This document shows positions 23,921 to 35,242 of a DNA stretch of 64,000 nt, piece by piece; the stretch's first letter is position 1; each line of letters opens with the position of its first letter. The position numbers and the translations under genes were made by a program. Where the stretch lies: assembly GCA_001414485.1 (NCBI GenBank), contig LLEY01000008.1:248001-312000 (forward strand), in the 5' to 3' direction. The notes beneath the pieces are model-generated. The model was not told the DNA's origin. It was given only the letters and a program-made list of their open reading frames with translations, and did no database searches. Source of the stretch: Calycina herbarum (lineage: Eukaryota; Ascomycota; Leotiomycetes; Helotiales; Pezizellaceae).

Positions 23921-25696
23921 TTACTCTTCTCCACCAACAAGGTTGGTTCCTTCTCTCAAGCCCTCAACAACAAGTTCGTGTCCCTCAGCACGTTGGTAAA
24001 TATCTCGGACATCATCTGTGGTAGTCTCGAAATGACTGGTAGCATCGTAAGATTTGGAGATGAAGATGTTGTCGTTGGCACCGCTTTCAAGAGGCGAGTA
24101 AAGTGGAATTGGTGGACCCTGTTTTATTTTTGTTAGTCAAGTTTTCTAGGCAAACATTGAATAGTAACTTACCATGAACTTCTCTTCAATCTTTCCGAGA
24201 CGCTCGAATCCTGGTGCAAGCTCAAGGTGGTGGTTTGCGGATGTCTCGGCGATGGTGGAGACGATGGCAATGTAGTAACCCTTGGGGCAAACATTGTGGG
24301 AGTTGGAAACAACGGCGATGTAAATATCTAATCTTCGTTAGTCCAGGCCCTTATAGCTTATAGCAAGCACATACCGTGTTTTCGTCCAACCTGAGACTGA
24401 GGAATGATCAACTGAACCGAGTCGGAGTTGTCGGTACCAGCAAGAGGGTGGTTCAAGATACAGATAGCCTTCAAAAGTTGGCCAGTAACTTGCACCTTAC
24501 CAGGGAAGTATGAAGGATCGGCTAGGATCTTCTTGCACTTGGTGGTGAACTTCATTGGCTCCTCTCCTCCTCTATCCTCCATAGTGGCCTTGATTCCTGT
24601 AACCTTGTCTCCATCATAAATGAACTCGTCGATGTTGGTGTTGAGCATGTATGTTCCACCATAAATGGCAGACAAACGAGCAAATCCCTGAGGAAGCTCT
24701 CCGAGACCGTAAAGGGGGTAGATGTATGGGGATTTTCCGTAACGGGAAACCGAGTTGCCGTAAAGCTTGATCCGTTCGATTGCTGCTGGTGCCCCTCCGA
24801 CCTGGGTCACGTATGCATCTGTTTGGTAAAGAGCCATAGCATGCCCAATGAAATCCCGAGTTCCAGCCTCAAGTCCAAATTTGTCATAAACGTCCTTCAT
24901 TGTGCAAGATCCCATGTTTAGTCCTGTAATAGTCAGATTGTGCCATAAACCATAGCATTATACAACCCACCTTTGTGATCCGCGGAATTAGCTTCATTGA
25001 ATGTGCCGATCCACTCAATAAATGACTTCATTCTTCTTTTCTCGAATATGCCCATCAACGAAGACCTCAGTGCCTCACCGGCATCCGAAGGAACCTTGGC
25101 GACAGTTGCCTTTGCACCAGCACCCTGTTGCACGTAGCTGCCAGCAACCTGTTTGAATTCGAGATATCTTGTGACATCGGTAGAGACGAGGATATTCGTT
25201 AATTCGCCCGAGGACATGAGGAGTTTCGGTACGAGATCGATGTTCCAGTCGTTGACGCGCCCATACTTCTTCCATGGCTCCTCCCCCTTGTTGTAGTTTC
25301 CGTACTTCTTGAAGAGCTAGAGAAGATCAGAGTAGTTCGCAGATCGCGTAGAGATTGCAACTTACTGCCTCGATGTTGATTGAAGCCGCCTCGCTATTCT
25401 TGGGTCAGTTTGTTTGCTTGAATAGAGTAACAGAGTGGGGTTTCAGCGTACCCTCCGTAATGATCGTTGCGATCAATGTGTAGCACCTTCTTGCCCTTGA
25501 CACTCAGAACACTATACAGCGTATTAGCCGGCTCCTTCAAGCTCTTCTCCAAGCTATTCCAAGGCTTGCATACCCAGAGAGCACACATTCCGTCAGACCT
25601 ATTTCCTGTCAGCCAAATCCTGCCCCGCAGCGGGGTTTATTTGAGCCTACCTGTTCCAAGAACGACAACATCGTATTCGGGGGCGATTTCATCCAT
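23921..25696 (-). CDS. GDI1: Rab GDP-dissociation inhibitor
   Basis: A 468-aa protein that extracts GDP-bound Rab GTPases from membranes and recycles them, essential for vesicle traffic. Eight exons were resolved: 25651-25696, 25574-25598, 25452-25511, 25366-25393, 24971-25316, 24375-24923, 24173-24327 and 23921-24118. All junctions are GT-AG and the summed frame stays open. The start MDEIAPEYDVVVLGTG is the FAD-like nucleotide-binding fold, followed by GLTECVLSG and HIDRNDHYGG, the Rab-binding conserved region 1. Further family blocks are MSSGELTNILVSTDVTRYLE, YLEFKQV, GSCTMKDVYDKFGLEAGTRD and the C-terminal TDDVRDIY region. The length equals that of fungal GDIs. It is tandem with MRPL4 on the same strand, 428 bp apart. 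Confidence 0.95.
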
Positions 25697-26124
25697 AGTG
25701 ACGGTTTAGATGTGTAAGTAGTATGATGAGTAGGAGTTGATGTTCCAAGAGGCACAAAACGAGAGAAAGCGTCAAAGGTTATGGTGGGCGAGGTGTTGTC
25801 TATTGGGCATGGGCATTGTTCTTGATTGGTTCCCGGAGCTCGCGTAGTGACCGCTCCTTGGAGGAAACTGGAGCTTGTCTCAAAATGTTTATGCTGTTCA
25901 TGCTGCTGGCAAATATGCATCGTCGACTTCGCTCAATTCTGATATCGTATTTGTCCTCTTGAATCTGGAACCTAGTTCATGCCATTTATTGTACAATATA
26001 TCTTTTTTACACTTCCACAATCAAGCTGGAAGATTTTTCAACCATACTTGATGCGAAGCTTCTTACACATCATAATATACACCCCTCCAGTGATATGATT
26101 TATGAATCAAGCACATATCATCCT
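25697..26124. other. Intergenic (GDI promoter and MRPL4 3' flank)
   Basis: A 428-bp gap between two genes on the minus strand; presumably the GDI promoter and the MRPL4 terminator region. No specific element was identified. Confidence 0.5.
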
Positions 26125-26970
26125 TCAAATGGTCTTCTCAACCACAGTTCCCTTCTCCGTAGCAGCTGGCGGGGGAATATCTGTTTTCTCTCCCGATTCA
26201 CCAGCTGCCTCCATCTCCGGAACCTCCTTCTCTTCAAAAACATCCTCTTTAGGGTTATATGGTGGTCCTTCTCCAGAAGTATCAATCTCTTCATCATGGT
26301 GCATAAGCACATCGGCCTCTCGATAAGCGTAGTATCTCTCCGTCAAGGTGTGCTTGATGCCTCTCATCGTTCTCCTCACCTGAAGAAAATGCATTAGCCA
26401 CCACGAGTCTTTAAAACTCCATGCCAATAACGGAAAACTCACCATAAAATCTCTTTGCCCAGCTTCTCTGTCTCCAGCGCCCGCCTTCACTCGTTGTCTT
26501 TCAAAAGTCTCCGTTGCGATCCTGTTCCTCTCTTTGCAGCAAACCCACCATAACGCATGTAAATCCTCGAAGCTCTTTTGTCTCAATTCCTCCACAGTCC
26601 AACCTCTGCCATGTTCAGACAATTCTGTGGGTGTGCTGAATGGTTTGTCCTTGCTTTGGAAGAATTGCCATAATCCGTGATTCTCATCAACTTCCACCTG
26701 GGGTCGTTTCGCAGGATCGAGTACTGGTTTCGGGAGTTCCGTCTTGGAAACAGACACAGGTTGACGAAGACCGGTATGCCTTTGTGAAGATACACCTCGT
26801 TGACGGTTCATGTCCCGAGGGAATAAGGAGGTCGAGGTGCTGGAGAAGGGAGAGCTTTGTTGAGCGGGAGCCATGAGGGATGGGAGGAGAAAGGTTGGTG
26901 GGACATTTTGTGCGATACTGGCTCTTAATAGCCGTTTGGCCATTGGCCGTATGGTAGTTGGAGTGGCCAT
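26125..26970 (-). CDS. MRPL4: Mitochondrial large-subunit ribosomal protein L29 (MRPL4/uL29m)
   Basis: A 260-aa protein of the MRP-L47/uL29m family, located at the polypeptide exit of the mitochondrial ribosome. Exons are 26443-26970 and 26125-26379. The N-terminal ~60 residues are basic and Ser-rich, as expected of a mitochondrial presequence. The family core follows: [42 protein letters not shown] and the helix with RNRIATE. After the intron come [19 protein letters not shown] and an acidic tail. The 63-bp intron (GTGAGT...CAG) is a multiple of three with no stop, so reading straight through would add 21 residues inside the core. The ATG at 26970 is the first in the frame; the upstream continuation has no ATG. 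Confidence 0.9.
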   Translation of the reverse strand: MATPTTIRPMAKRLLRASIAQNVPPTFLLPSLMAPAQQSSPFSSTSTSLFPRDMNRQRGVSSQRHTGLRQPVSVSKTELPKPVLDPAKRPQVEVDENHGLWQFFQSKDKPFSTPTELSEHGRGWTVEELRQKSFEDLHALWWVCCKERNRIATETFERQRVKAGAGDREAGQRDFMVSFPLLAWSFKDSWWLMHFLQVRRTMRGIKHTLTERYYAYREADVLMHHDEEIDTSGEGPPYNPKEDVFEEKEVPEMEAAGESGEKTDIPPPAATEKGTVVEKTI

Positions 26971-27861
26971 TGAATTCAAAATGGTATGTTCAATGGGCAA
27001 TGTTCAAAAGCTTGACCCCAAGTCGCGAGGCTCTGGAAATAATTTAGAGACCAACTGTGCAGCCCGGTCACCGTATACCACAAGTATGCCTTCCTCTCCA
27101 GGCACAGCTTGAAGAAACAACCACCAGGACTGCGCGACGTTTCCCAAGATTTCCGAAAAATCGAATCGATTCATTGAGAATTCTAAATCGTTCGACAAGA
27201 CCTAGGACGACAATTGGAAGCGTGCTAGCTATATCTCAGAGCTGTTGCTTTTCCTTCCCAGTGCACTTCCACCACCTCCATGAACAACTCACGTCGAAAT
27301 TTACTTTCAGTAAATCGCCGTTGATTCAATAACGACATTTGGAATTGAATATTGATATTTAATCGATTCCATATCGAAAGGGCAAGTGTCTTGTTCTATA
27401 TCCGTCAACCAACGACTCGCTCGGGCAAACATCGTGGTGATGGAAATTGTTCCAATTTTTTAGGATCATTTAGTTGAATTACGCTAAATACGAATTTATC
27501 GCTGCATCTACCGTTGATCGTGAACGAAAGTTTCTTGTTTCTGTACTCACTTTCTGTTCACTTGTCCGTTGGATTGATTTCAATTGAGATTAATTATTAT
27601 TATGTGAATCTATTTTTGGTCCCAGCAGACCTCTCTTTTATCATTCTTCATCATACATCATACAAGCCAAGCTAGCAATGACAGTTTTCATTTCCGTACA
27701 GTACAATATTCACCACCCAACCCGTCAGGTTGTTTCCCCTTGTCGAAGTATGCCGGGGTTCTGTTGTCCTTTCCAAGATCATCGACTTGATGCTGTATTC
27801 ATTTTGGTGGTTGAATTTCCCTCGTGTGTTTTGTTCATCGATCTCGTCGTCAATGATTCGA
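26971..27861. other. Intergenic, no gene seen
   Basis: Contains the MRPL4 promoter side and the 3' flank of the next minus-strand gene. Short frames on both strands lack domains or ATG starts. Confidence 0.5.
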
Positions 27862-28515
27862 TTATAGGAGGATAGCGAAACCGGCAGCAACAACCATGAG
27901 ACCTCCCATAGCATTGAGGGAACCCACGGCAGAGTTTGGTACAGCTTGGATTGGAGAAGGTGTAGATCCAGAAGTAGTTCCGTTGCTAGCAGCAGTGGCT
28001 GAAGAAGTAGTGACTGTGCTGAGGCTGGATGAAGAACCACTGGCTGCTGCTGAGGATGATACGCTTGCAGGTGTTGTCAAAGTTGAGCTACTTTCGACCG
28101 AAGCACTGGTAGAAACAACCGCTGAGCTTGTTACAGCAGGAGCGCTGGCGCTGGCACTTGAAGAAGCTGTCGTGGATGTAGCTTGAGCGGATTGTGCAGA
28201 TGTCAGAGTTGACTTTTCGACGACATGAGTTGAAGATGGTGTCGAGCTGGTAGTCGTGGCGGGTCCGAGGGAAAGGTATTTTGGAGAATAGGTGGAAGTT
28301 CCCTCATAAGCAGCGCATCCAGGAACCGTGGTCTTTGGAGGAGCACGACCACCACCGCAATCGAGAATCTCACAGATCTCTCCGGTTCCTGGGACGTAAT
28401 ATCCGATCACGCTGTTTCCGTATTGGTTTAGGGTTGTAGTTTTTGAGCATCCTCCAATATCGGTCTTTGCGAGTGCAAGGGTTGCCAAAGCAAGAAGGGC
28501 GAATGAAGAGTGCAT
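27862..28515 (-). CDS. Secreted Ser/Thr-rich protein, probably GPI-anchored
   Basis: A 217-aa single-exon protein. Residues 1-16 are a signal peptide. The mature N-terminus (about 17-80) is a small Cys-containing domain with PGTGEICEILDCGGGRAPP and TTVPGCAAYEGT. I recognise this pattern from fungal proteins often labelled 'siderophore biosynthesis' in databases, a label with little functional support. From about 85 to 195 the chain is almost entirely Ser/Thr/Ala and likely heavily O-glycosylated. The end (SNGTTSGS followed by a hydrophobic MVVAAGFAILL) fits a GPI attachment signal. The likely location is cell wall or plasma membrane. The biochemical role is unknown. Confidence 0.8.
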   Translation of the reverse strand: MHSSFALLALATLALAKTDIGGCSKTTTLNQYGNSVIGYYVPGTGEICEILDCGGGRAPPKTTVPGCAAYEGTSTYSPKYLSLGPATTTSSTPSSTHVVEKSTLTSAQSAQATSTTASSSASASAPAVTSSAVVSTSASVESSSTLTTPASVSSSAAASGSSSSLSTVTTSSATAASNGTTSGSTPSPIQAVPNSAVGSLNAMGGLMVVAAGFAILL

Positions 28516-29308
28516 TTTGATGAGTATGAATTAAGTAATGGTGTATAGAAAGCGAAAAGTATGAGTTTCGAGATAGTTCTTGAAAGCGAGTGTGGGTTAT
28601 TCAACGAATGTGGTGTTTTGGTTCTTAACTAAAAGGATGGAGAGGGCAAAAGAGAAGGGGGACACCGTTCCTATTAAATATAGAAATGTGAAGATATTCA
28701 CAATATCCTGCGCCGCAACTACTTTGTCCTCTCATACCGCGTATTCGGGCCTTGCTTGGAAATGCGGTATGTGCTCACCTAGTTCTGGCACAGTTTTGGC
28801 CACTTATGCATCAAAACTCCGTACCGCAATGCAAATTAGGGGGGCAATGATGGAGTTATACGGGGCGCAGCTTAGATTTGCTTCACAGTTGGAGGTCGAT
28901 TCGCCGACTAGTTTTGAATCTAGGGAGAGTTGTTCCGCCGTGCTTATGTTCAAGGTACCCGTGCCTAACTAAAATTAGGTCTGAAGAGTTTTTCTAGCAA
29001 CCTGAAAAGCCCGAGTTTATGCGTAACAAATTGAGGATTTGATGCCCAGACCATTCAGGGCGAATGTGCCATTCTTCAATACGAGTCTGGACATATTGAG
29101 ACTTGAGATGTCTTTGCCAAAAGTAAATGGATGAGGCGAGGCTTGCCACTTGATCGCGCTCTGTAAGGTTAAAAATAACCTTACTGTAGATCTCGTATTG
29201 TGGGCCCCCTTTTCAAGGTACGAGACCAAAGCCTAGACTCTATACCCAAAATTGTTTTCAGGGGAAGGAAATCTTGCTCGAAAATCTGGTGCCTGCATCT
29301 GATGTAAG

Positions 29309-29349
29309 AGAGGCGAGATACGGAGTATCTCGGCAAGTTTCTCGCCTCT
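29309..29349. repeat. Nested inverted repeat
   Basis: AGAGGCGAGA (29309-29318) is complementary to TCTCGCCTCT (29340-29349). Overlapping it, GAGATAC-GGA-GTATCTC (29315-29331) is another perfect hairpin. The two structures are mutually exclusive. Function unknown. Confidence 0.5.
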
Positions 29350-30050
29350 TGCTTCCAAGATTCCCAATTCTTGCTCGTAATCCTCCACTTTCGAGGAGCA
29401 AGCCTCGGCATCCTAACGACCTGGGGTTCCTCAACATCTCATTTCTCCTCGTGGTGTTTTCAGAAATTATCTGCCTTTTCTAGTTCTGGCACTTTTGATC
29501 CAGAGCTTTACTTTGCGTCTACTTGTACCCCCCTTCCTCTTATTTTCTCGGAAAGCGTATTGCACTAGAAAGAGGTGAGAAGCCGACTGAGGTTCCCACT
29601 CTTCTAAAACTCCTTGGAAAATACATGCCATCGCCCCAAATCTTAGTTTTACAAAAACAGGTGGACCCAGAGAAAAAGCCATCTCAACATGTGAATCCTA
29701 CTCTAAGAATAGCCCTTTCCCTCTCGCTCTCTCCAAGTCTCCACTTCACGCACGCTTGATTTGATTTACAATTCGTTGTAATCCAGCCAATTTAGAAGAA
29801 AATTCGACATTGATCTCCCGAATCTGTCGAAACCCTGATCGCGTTTGACTATAAGCCTCATGATGGTTACGTACGAAAGAATTGGGCCAGGAATTCAAGC
29901 TGTTACTATCGAGGAGAAACCCAAGAACTTCAAGCATTCTAAACTCGTTTGATTCAATACTTTGGTTATTTCTCTGTCGATTTCCCGTCTCCAAACTCGA
30001 GCAGCTTCTAGAGTACTCGAGACCAAATTACCTTGTTCAGAAAGATGAGC

Positions 30051-30081
30051 TGCCTTGAATTGACTTCATAAATTCAAGGCA
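30051..30081. repeat. 11-bp inverted repeat
   Basis: TGCCTTGAATT (30051-30061) pairs with AATTCAAGGCA (30071-30081) over a 9-nt loop, about 350 bp beyond the 3' end of the coiled-coil gene. No assigned function. Confidence 0.45.
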
Positions 30082-30431
30082 ACGCCCAATTCATTTGAAC
30101 CTCTTGGATCACTTGTTCTAAACTAGTTGATACATGACAAGATCAAAACAGGCCTACAGATTCATGAATCTCCTACCTCAGCGAGCATGTGAGTACTTGG
30201 TTGAGGAGAGTAAACAGCTCTATTTGAAGCAAATAGCTAGGTAAAGTGTATAGCAATAGTAAAAAACAACCCCCAATATGCAAATATGTACTCCTCCTAC
30301 TTTTCCTCAGTCCCCTATCCTTGATCTCATAGCTAGGATTGCCAATTATTGTTTTCCCTCCACAAATCTCTACAACATAGAGAATCATCCTTGTAAATCC
30401 ATACCCTAGCAATCACAAAATGTACGGACCA

Positions 30432-31440
30432 TTACTCCGCAAGCAAAGCCGTAAGCAATCTGGCCTGCTCCTTCTTCATCAAGGCATCCAGCTCCTGTAA
30501 AGAAAACAAGTCAGCAAAACACCCATCACACCAACAGTATTCCACCATACCTTCTCAGATTTTTTCAATTTCTTCAAATACTCCACCGGGATACCCGAAA
30601 CCTCCTCCTCCAACTCCTCAACCCTAGTCTTGAGTTCCAAATCCAACAATTCCATCTCCTTCTTGTACCCCTTCTGCTTCCCCTTAACAAGCTTCGCATC
30701 CTCGCCAAAAGGCTTCTCACCAAACACTTCAACTCCCAGCTCCAGGTACTCATTCTGGATTTCATCCCATTGCTTCCACAACTCCTTCTGTTTAGCTTCT
30801 TCCTTCTCGACAAGACTCTTGAATGCAGCCACGCGCGCGCCAATGGCAAAAGTGTGGTGTTCAATGCTGCCATCACTATTGGTGATTTCGGTGGTGATTT
30901 TTTCCTCTTCAATGGGTTCAGAAAGCGTGTGGAATATCTCGTCTACGGCCCCGAGGAATCCCGCGTCGGCGCTTTGGAGTTGATTGAGTTTCTTGGTGAA
31001 GGTTTTGTAGCTTTTTTCAAAGGTTGTTTCGGCGCTGACAAGGATTGCGTCGCGCGCGTCTTCGATGCCATCTAACAAATATCAGTGATGCATGCCAGGT
31101 TGATTGTGCAATAGAAACGCGTACCTTGAACGTCATCCAACAATGTAGGCTCGGGGGTTGGCTCTCTGCGACTATTGCGTCTTCCATGTGGAATTCTGGA
31201 TTTTTTCTTCAGGATGCCTGCGATGGAAACAATTTGTTTTGATTTCGAGTGCTTCTTGGCTGGTTGATCCCTTTCAGGGACTTTTCGAACTGGTCGTTGA
31301 ACTACCGGCGCGTTTCTGGATCGTTCTTGGAGGGGTTTGTTTGCAGAAGCGGCTTTGCGGTGAGTTGGCGCTGGGTCTGCATTGGGGATATGGGGAACGA
31401 AGTCCATTGATCTGCGGTGGGGTTTTGGACGATGCTCCAT
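30432..31440 (-). CDS. Unknown coiled-coil protein
   Basis: A 299-aa protein from exons 31125-31440, 30551-31071 and 30432-30494, with GT-AG junctions and consistent phase. I do not recognise the family. The first ~105 residues are basic, Pro/Arg/Lys-rich and probably disordered (KKHSKSKQIV, KKKSRIPHGRRNSRR). From about residue 108 to the end it is acidic and strongly helical, with heptad-like stretches (EKEEAKQKELWKQWDEIQ, ELLDLELKTRVEELEEEV, YLKKLKKSEKELDALMKKEQ). The short third exon, which completes the last helix (ELDALMKKEQARLLTALLAE), is needed; reading through the intron would instead add an unrelated hydrophobic tail. A basic N-terminus plus coiled coil would suit a nuclear or kinetochore/cytoskeletal role, but that is a guess. 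Confidence 0.75.
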
Positions 31441-32196
31441 GATGAAATATATACCGCCTAAGACCAAAGGTTGAGGTATCTTAAAGGGTGTGCGTTCGTT
31501 GTCCAAACTGTGGAAGTCGCGTCCCAAGGGGAGCGATGGGGAGATGGGGAGATGGGGAAACGGCGGAGAAAGAGCCAACAGGGTACCGAGACTATGAGAA
31601 AAGGGAATGATGTAGACAGTTGAGTAGGTACGTCGAAGAAAGAAAGTTCGGATGCGGATCTGGAGGGGAGTTTTCAGAGCCGGGTAGGTAGGGTGTGAGG
31701 TGTCGAGTTCGTTCCTTCCCTGTTGACCTCCACTCGTCCCTCAGCTCAAGGGTCGCTCCTTCCCTCTTACCACCACCACCGTCGTGACGTCGTGACAGCG
31801 AGGGAAGGCACGACCCAGTCCACACCCAAGACTCTTCCGCCTCTTTTCCTCTTTTACTCTTGTACTCTTCCCCCTCTTTTACTCCCGCGTCTGTTTTGTT
31901 CTCTCGTGGTAACTGCTCTAACTTATTACTGTGGTATGTCTCGAGTTGCAAATATTATGCAAGAGTATCTAGAAGGATCAAGAAATCGTGTTTCTGGTTC
32001 CTTTAAATATCCAGGGATAATACCTACTATATGAACAATCTTTACCTAGTAAAGTAGAGGGGCAGAGAAATGACTGATACCCTTGCTTGCACTCCATCGA
32101 AGAAGATTGCACACAGTCGAGACAGCCATTTGTGAAACTTTCCATTTGGCAATCGAGAAGTTAGGAGCTTGTCTCGATTGCCTCGCGTACCCAGAC
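31441..32196. other. Intergenic, nothing specific
   Basis: Holds the promoter side of the coiled-coil gene, with short GGGGAGAT repeats near 31535-31560, and the 3' flank of the PPCDC gene. No frame is supported. Confidence 0.5.
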
Positions 32197-33000
32197 TCAC
32201 CGGCCAAGTCGCATTCGTTCTTCAATGACCTCCACAACTTCTTTCCACTCTCTCATTGCCCCGTCCCCTACATCACCACAGACCAGCTCCTTTTCCTGTG
32301 GTGTCAATACTTCAACCCACCCCCCTTCAACATCTACACCCCAATCCTCTTCCAGAATCTTGATCTGGCTTTTCGTGATTGGGTGTCTCCACATCTAGAA
32401 TCAATCAGGACCGAGCTTAGGAGTGTTGACAAGAGCTTGTACATTTCTCCCAACCATTCAAAATGGGGACGAATGTTTACTTACAGCAGTATTCATCGCC
32501 GGCGCAACCAAAATCCTCTTCCTCCTCCTCTCCCCACCAGAAGTCGACTGTTCCACCAACCCACTAGTATCCCAAGCCCGAACCACACTCGTAAGCAAAT
32601 TATCCGCCATCCCACCCACAACTTTCGCCATAGTATTTGCACTCAAAGGCGCAATAACTAGCATATCCGCCCATCGTCTGAGCTCGATGTGTAGAACTCC
32701 TCCTCCGCGTTTCCAGGGATGTACCCATTCGTCGTCATCGAGGAAAATGCCATCGACATTTGGGATATCGCCGAGGGAGTGGAGGGTAGGTTGTTCAGGG
32801 CTTTGGCCAGCTAGAAAGTTGGTGGCTGATTGTGTGAGGACGAGGAGGATGGAGAGGGAGGGGTGGTGGGAGAGGGCTTGTACTATGAGGGGTATTTTTA
32901 TCGTTGCGACTGAGCCTGATGCTGCAAGGAGAAGGTGCTTCTTCCCATCATTGTGAAGGGATGCAGAGAAGGATGGGTTTGGAGAGGGAGTTTGTTCCAT
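32197..33000 (-). CDS. Phosphopantothenoylcysteine decarboxylase
   Basis: A 237-aa FMN flavoprotein of the HFCD family (PPCDC; Cab3/Hal3-like fold), catalysing decarboxylation of 4'-phosphopantothenoylcysteine in coenzyme A synthesis. Exons are 32485-33000 and 32197-32394. The flavin-binding start HLLLAASGSVATIKIP is near residue 22. The HIELRRWADMLVIAPLSANT block carries the catalytic His and the Asn-containing loop. The substrate motif PAMNTAMW is assembled exactly across the splice junction, which validates the intron. The final exon gives EEDWGVDVEGG...VCGDVGDGAM. A GT-AG option after the last codons could add another exon, but the length already fits. It shares a 280-bp divergent upstream region with Grx5. 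A Hal3-type phosphatase-regulator role cannot be excluded, although the short N-terminus argues for the enzyme. Confidence 0.9.
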
Positions 33001-33280
33001 TTTGACTTTCTACTCCAAGAGAAGAATTCAAGGTGGATGTTGAAGAAACATTTTTCTTGATGAAAGGTTGTGAACTTTGAAGAGAGGGGAGAAAGTTGAG
33101 GTCAATCGGATGATTGTCGGATGTTCAGCCTTGCAATTACGCAGTTACAAATCTCTGATTGGTCAGCCTGGAATGACTAACAGCCTAAGCATCATATCAT
33201 TGCGCAGAATGGAAGCTATCTTCGCTATCTTCGGCTTCACGCTAATTCTTTGCGCATTACAATAACAACATACCTCCAAG
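33001..33280. promoter_or_regulatory. Shared divergent promoter of PPCDC and Grx5 genes
   Basis: The start codons point away from each other across 280 bp. No defined binding site was identified. Confidence 0.45.
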
Positions 33281-33956
33281 ATGTTAACAAGACCACTCCT
33301 CTCGTCGGTAAGCTCTTCTCCTCCCTCTTTCCTGCTATAACAACTAACCAAAGACCCAGGCATTCCGACTCGCCTCCCGCCCAATTCGTTCCTCTCCATT
33401 AATCGCCTCCAAATTCCAAACCCATACCTCAATTTCACCACTCCTCTCACGATTCCTAACTGTCGAAACTTGTGATGCAATTGATAAAGCTATTTCTACC
33501 TCCCCAGTCGTGCTCTTCATGAAGGGTACACCTGAAATGCCGGCTTGTGGATTCTCAAAGGCGACGATACAGGTTCTTGGTCTGCAGGGTGTGGATCCGA
33601 ATAAGTTTACTGCTTTTGATGTTTTGGAGGATATTGAATTGAGAGTTGGTATGTCTCCCTCACACCAAGAAATTGGATTCTTTTCTGCCATATATTGCGA
33701 GCGTTTTGCGATGGAGTTAGGATCTAAATTAGGACTGGGGACTTTTAAAAGACGAGACTAACAAAACCTCGCAACAGGAATCAAAGAATACTCCGAATGG
33801 CCAACAATCCCACAACTCTACGTCGACAAAGAATTCATCGGAGGATGCGATATCGTAGTTCAGATGCACAAGAGCGGGGAATTGGCAAAGTTGCTGGAGG
33901 AGAAGAAGGTACTCGTTCCTTTCGAGGAGGAAGCGTCGGGCGAGGAGAGTAAGTAA
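33281..33956 (+). CDS. GRX5: Mitochondrial monothiol glutaredoxin (Grx5)
   Basis: A 164-aa protein that transfers [2Fe-2S] clusters in mitochondrial iron-sulfur assembly. Exons are 33281-33307, 33360-33648 and 33778-33956. The N-terminus ([20 protein letters not shown]) is a typical basic mitochondrial presequence. The glutaredoxin domain starts near residue 55 with [17 protein letters not shown], where CGFS is the monothiol active site and the Lys of FMKG contacts glutathione. It continues through [29 protein letters not shown] (cis-Pro loop) and FIGGCDIV. The acidic C-terminal extension ([11 protein letters not shown]) is dispensable in the family. It is convergent with the hypothetical gene at 34240-35242. 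Confidence 0.95.
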
Positions 33957-34239
33957 ATTAAATACCTACATCACACGACGAAGAATACGGGCAACAAGCT
34001 GCTGTAGGATACGAGGAAAACATAATGAATGTAAAACATCAAAACTCAAAATCTGGCTTGGAATGATGCATGCGATTGTGGTGGCAAATGTTGGGTTTTC
34101 GGGGAAGGTAATGATGGTTTTATTATGCTGTTTTCCCATAACGCCAGGCGCCTGCTACTCAAATACAGAACTCCAAAGACACTTCGACTCCTTCCAATCT
34201 CCAACTCCTCGCCACCACCAACACCCACCCAAAACCAAA

Positions 34240-35242
34240 TCAACGCAGCAACGCCTTCTCCTCGTCACACTCCACAACACTCTTTGGCTTCCCACTCCAC
34301 CACTTCTTCCATCTACTCTCCTCACCACCCTCCTTACCATCAAGACTCAAATCCACCTTCCCCCCACCATCCCCCAAATTAACAGCCCACCGCAAACCCA
34401 CCGCCAAAACCCCCATCCACACACCCCTCCCCCGTCCAAAAGCCATCAAACTCTCCTCCTCTCTTGGTTCCTCCCATTCCTCATCCTCCCTACACAAAAA
34501 GGGATTCCCCACATAGTGCTCTTCAATCTTATACAGCGCAATCTGCACATGAACCACCTCTTTCTTGGCAAACGAGAAAGGATGGGTGGTATGGATACGA
34601 GTTGTGATAAGGAGTTTGTAGCCTAGGTCTTTCCTAGTGATGATTTTCGTCTTGGGGATTAGAGCGAGGAGATGGTGGGGAGTTGAGGAGGGGTTGTGAG
34701 AGGGCGGGGTGGGGAAGGGGTAGGGTGTTGGTGGTGGCGGTTGCCATGTCGAGGATCTCGGGGAGGGAATGGTGTAGATGTGTGAGGATGTTATGATCCC
34801 ACTTCCTGAACATTTTCCCGCGTTGGTTCGACTACTACAGCCTTTGCAATATCCCTTTCTCGCTTTCTTTCCGGGTCCTTGTTTCTCGTTTTTCTCGCCG
34901 TGCGGTGCTGCTTGAGGGGAAAGGGGGGAAGTCAGGGCAGTCTTGATCATCTGCGAGAATTCTGCTGTGCTGGAAGCGTTTCCTGTGAGGATGGTAAAGG
35001 TTTGGGCGATTCGCTTGGTGTCTATTTTTGCGAGTGGCTTCTTAGAAGTTGAATCGATGGATAATTTGGTTTTTAGGGAGATGGGGATTTGGGATTCGGC
35101 TGAGGAGTTTGTTGAGGGGAGGGGACTGGGATGGTGTGTTAGTTTTGTTCTCTTTCGCGTGTGTGGTTTTGAGTTTGATGGGTAGGTGAAGGGAAGGGTA
35201 TACTTACGGGATGCGTGAGAAGAATGAGGTTGCTGGAGACAT
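34240..35242 (-). CDS. Hypothetical protein, 306 aa
   Basis: Two exons (35208-35242 and 34240-35125) give MSPATSFFSRIPPLPSTNSS and then one long frame. The intron (GTAAGT...CAG) is preferred over the longer read-through frame because it supplies a standard start. I do not recognise a family. Visible features are a possible helical segment (KRIAQTFTILTGNAS...FSQMIKTALTS, about 40-75), a basic Cys-rich stretch (GKKARKGYCKGCSSRTNAGKC, about 103-123), a Pro/Ser/Thr-rich middle, then a structured-looking region with KIITRKDLGYKLLITTRIHT and FAKKEVVHVQIALYKIEEHY, ending in acidic and Gly-rich segments. A mitochondrial or nuclear site is possible. No function can be given. Confidence 0.6.

Larger units (their letters stand above)
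28516..30431. other. Intergenic with two hairpins
   Basis: No supportable gene. Two inverted repeats are listed separately (29309-29349 and 30051-30081). Confidence 0.5.

Noticed and set aside
27672..28040. 122-codon frame overlapping the GPI-type protein gene
   Set aside because: Shadow frame of the Ser/Thr-rich region.
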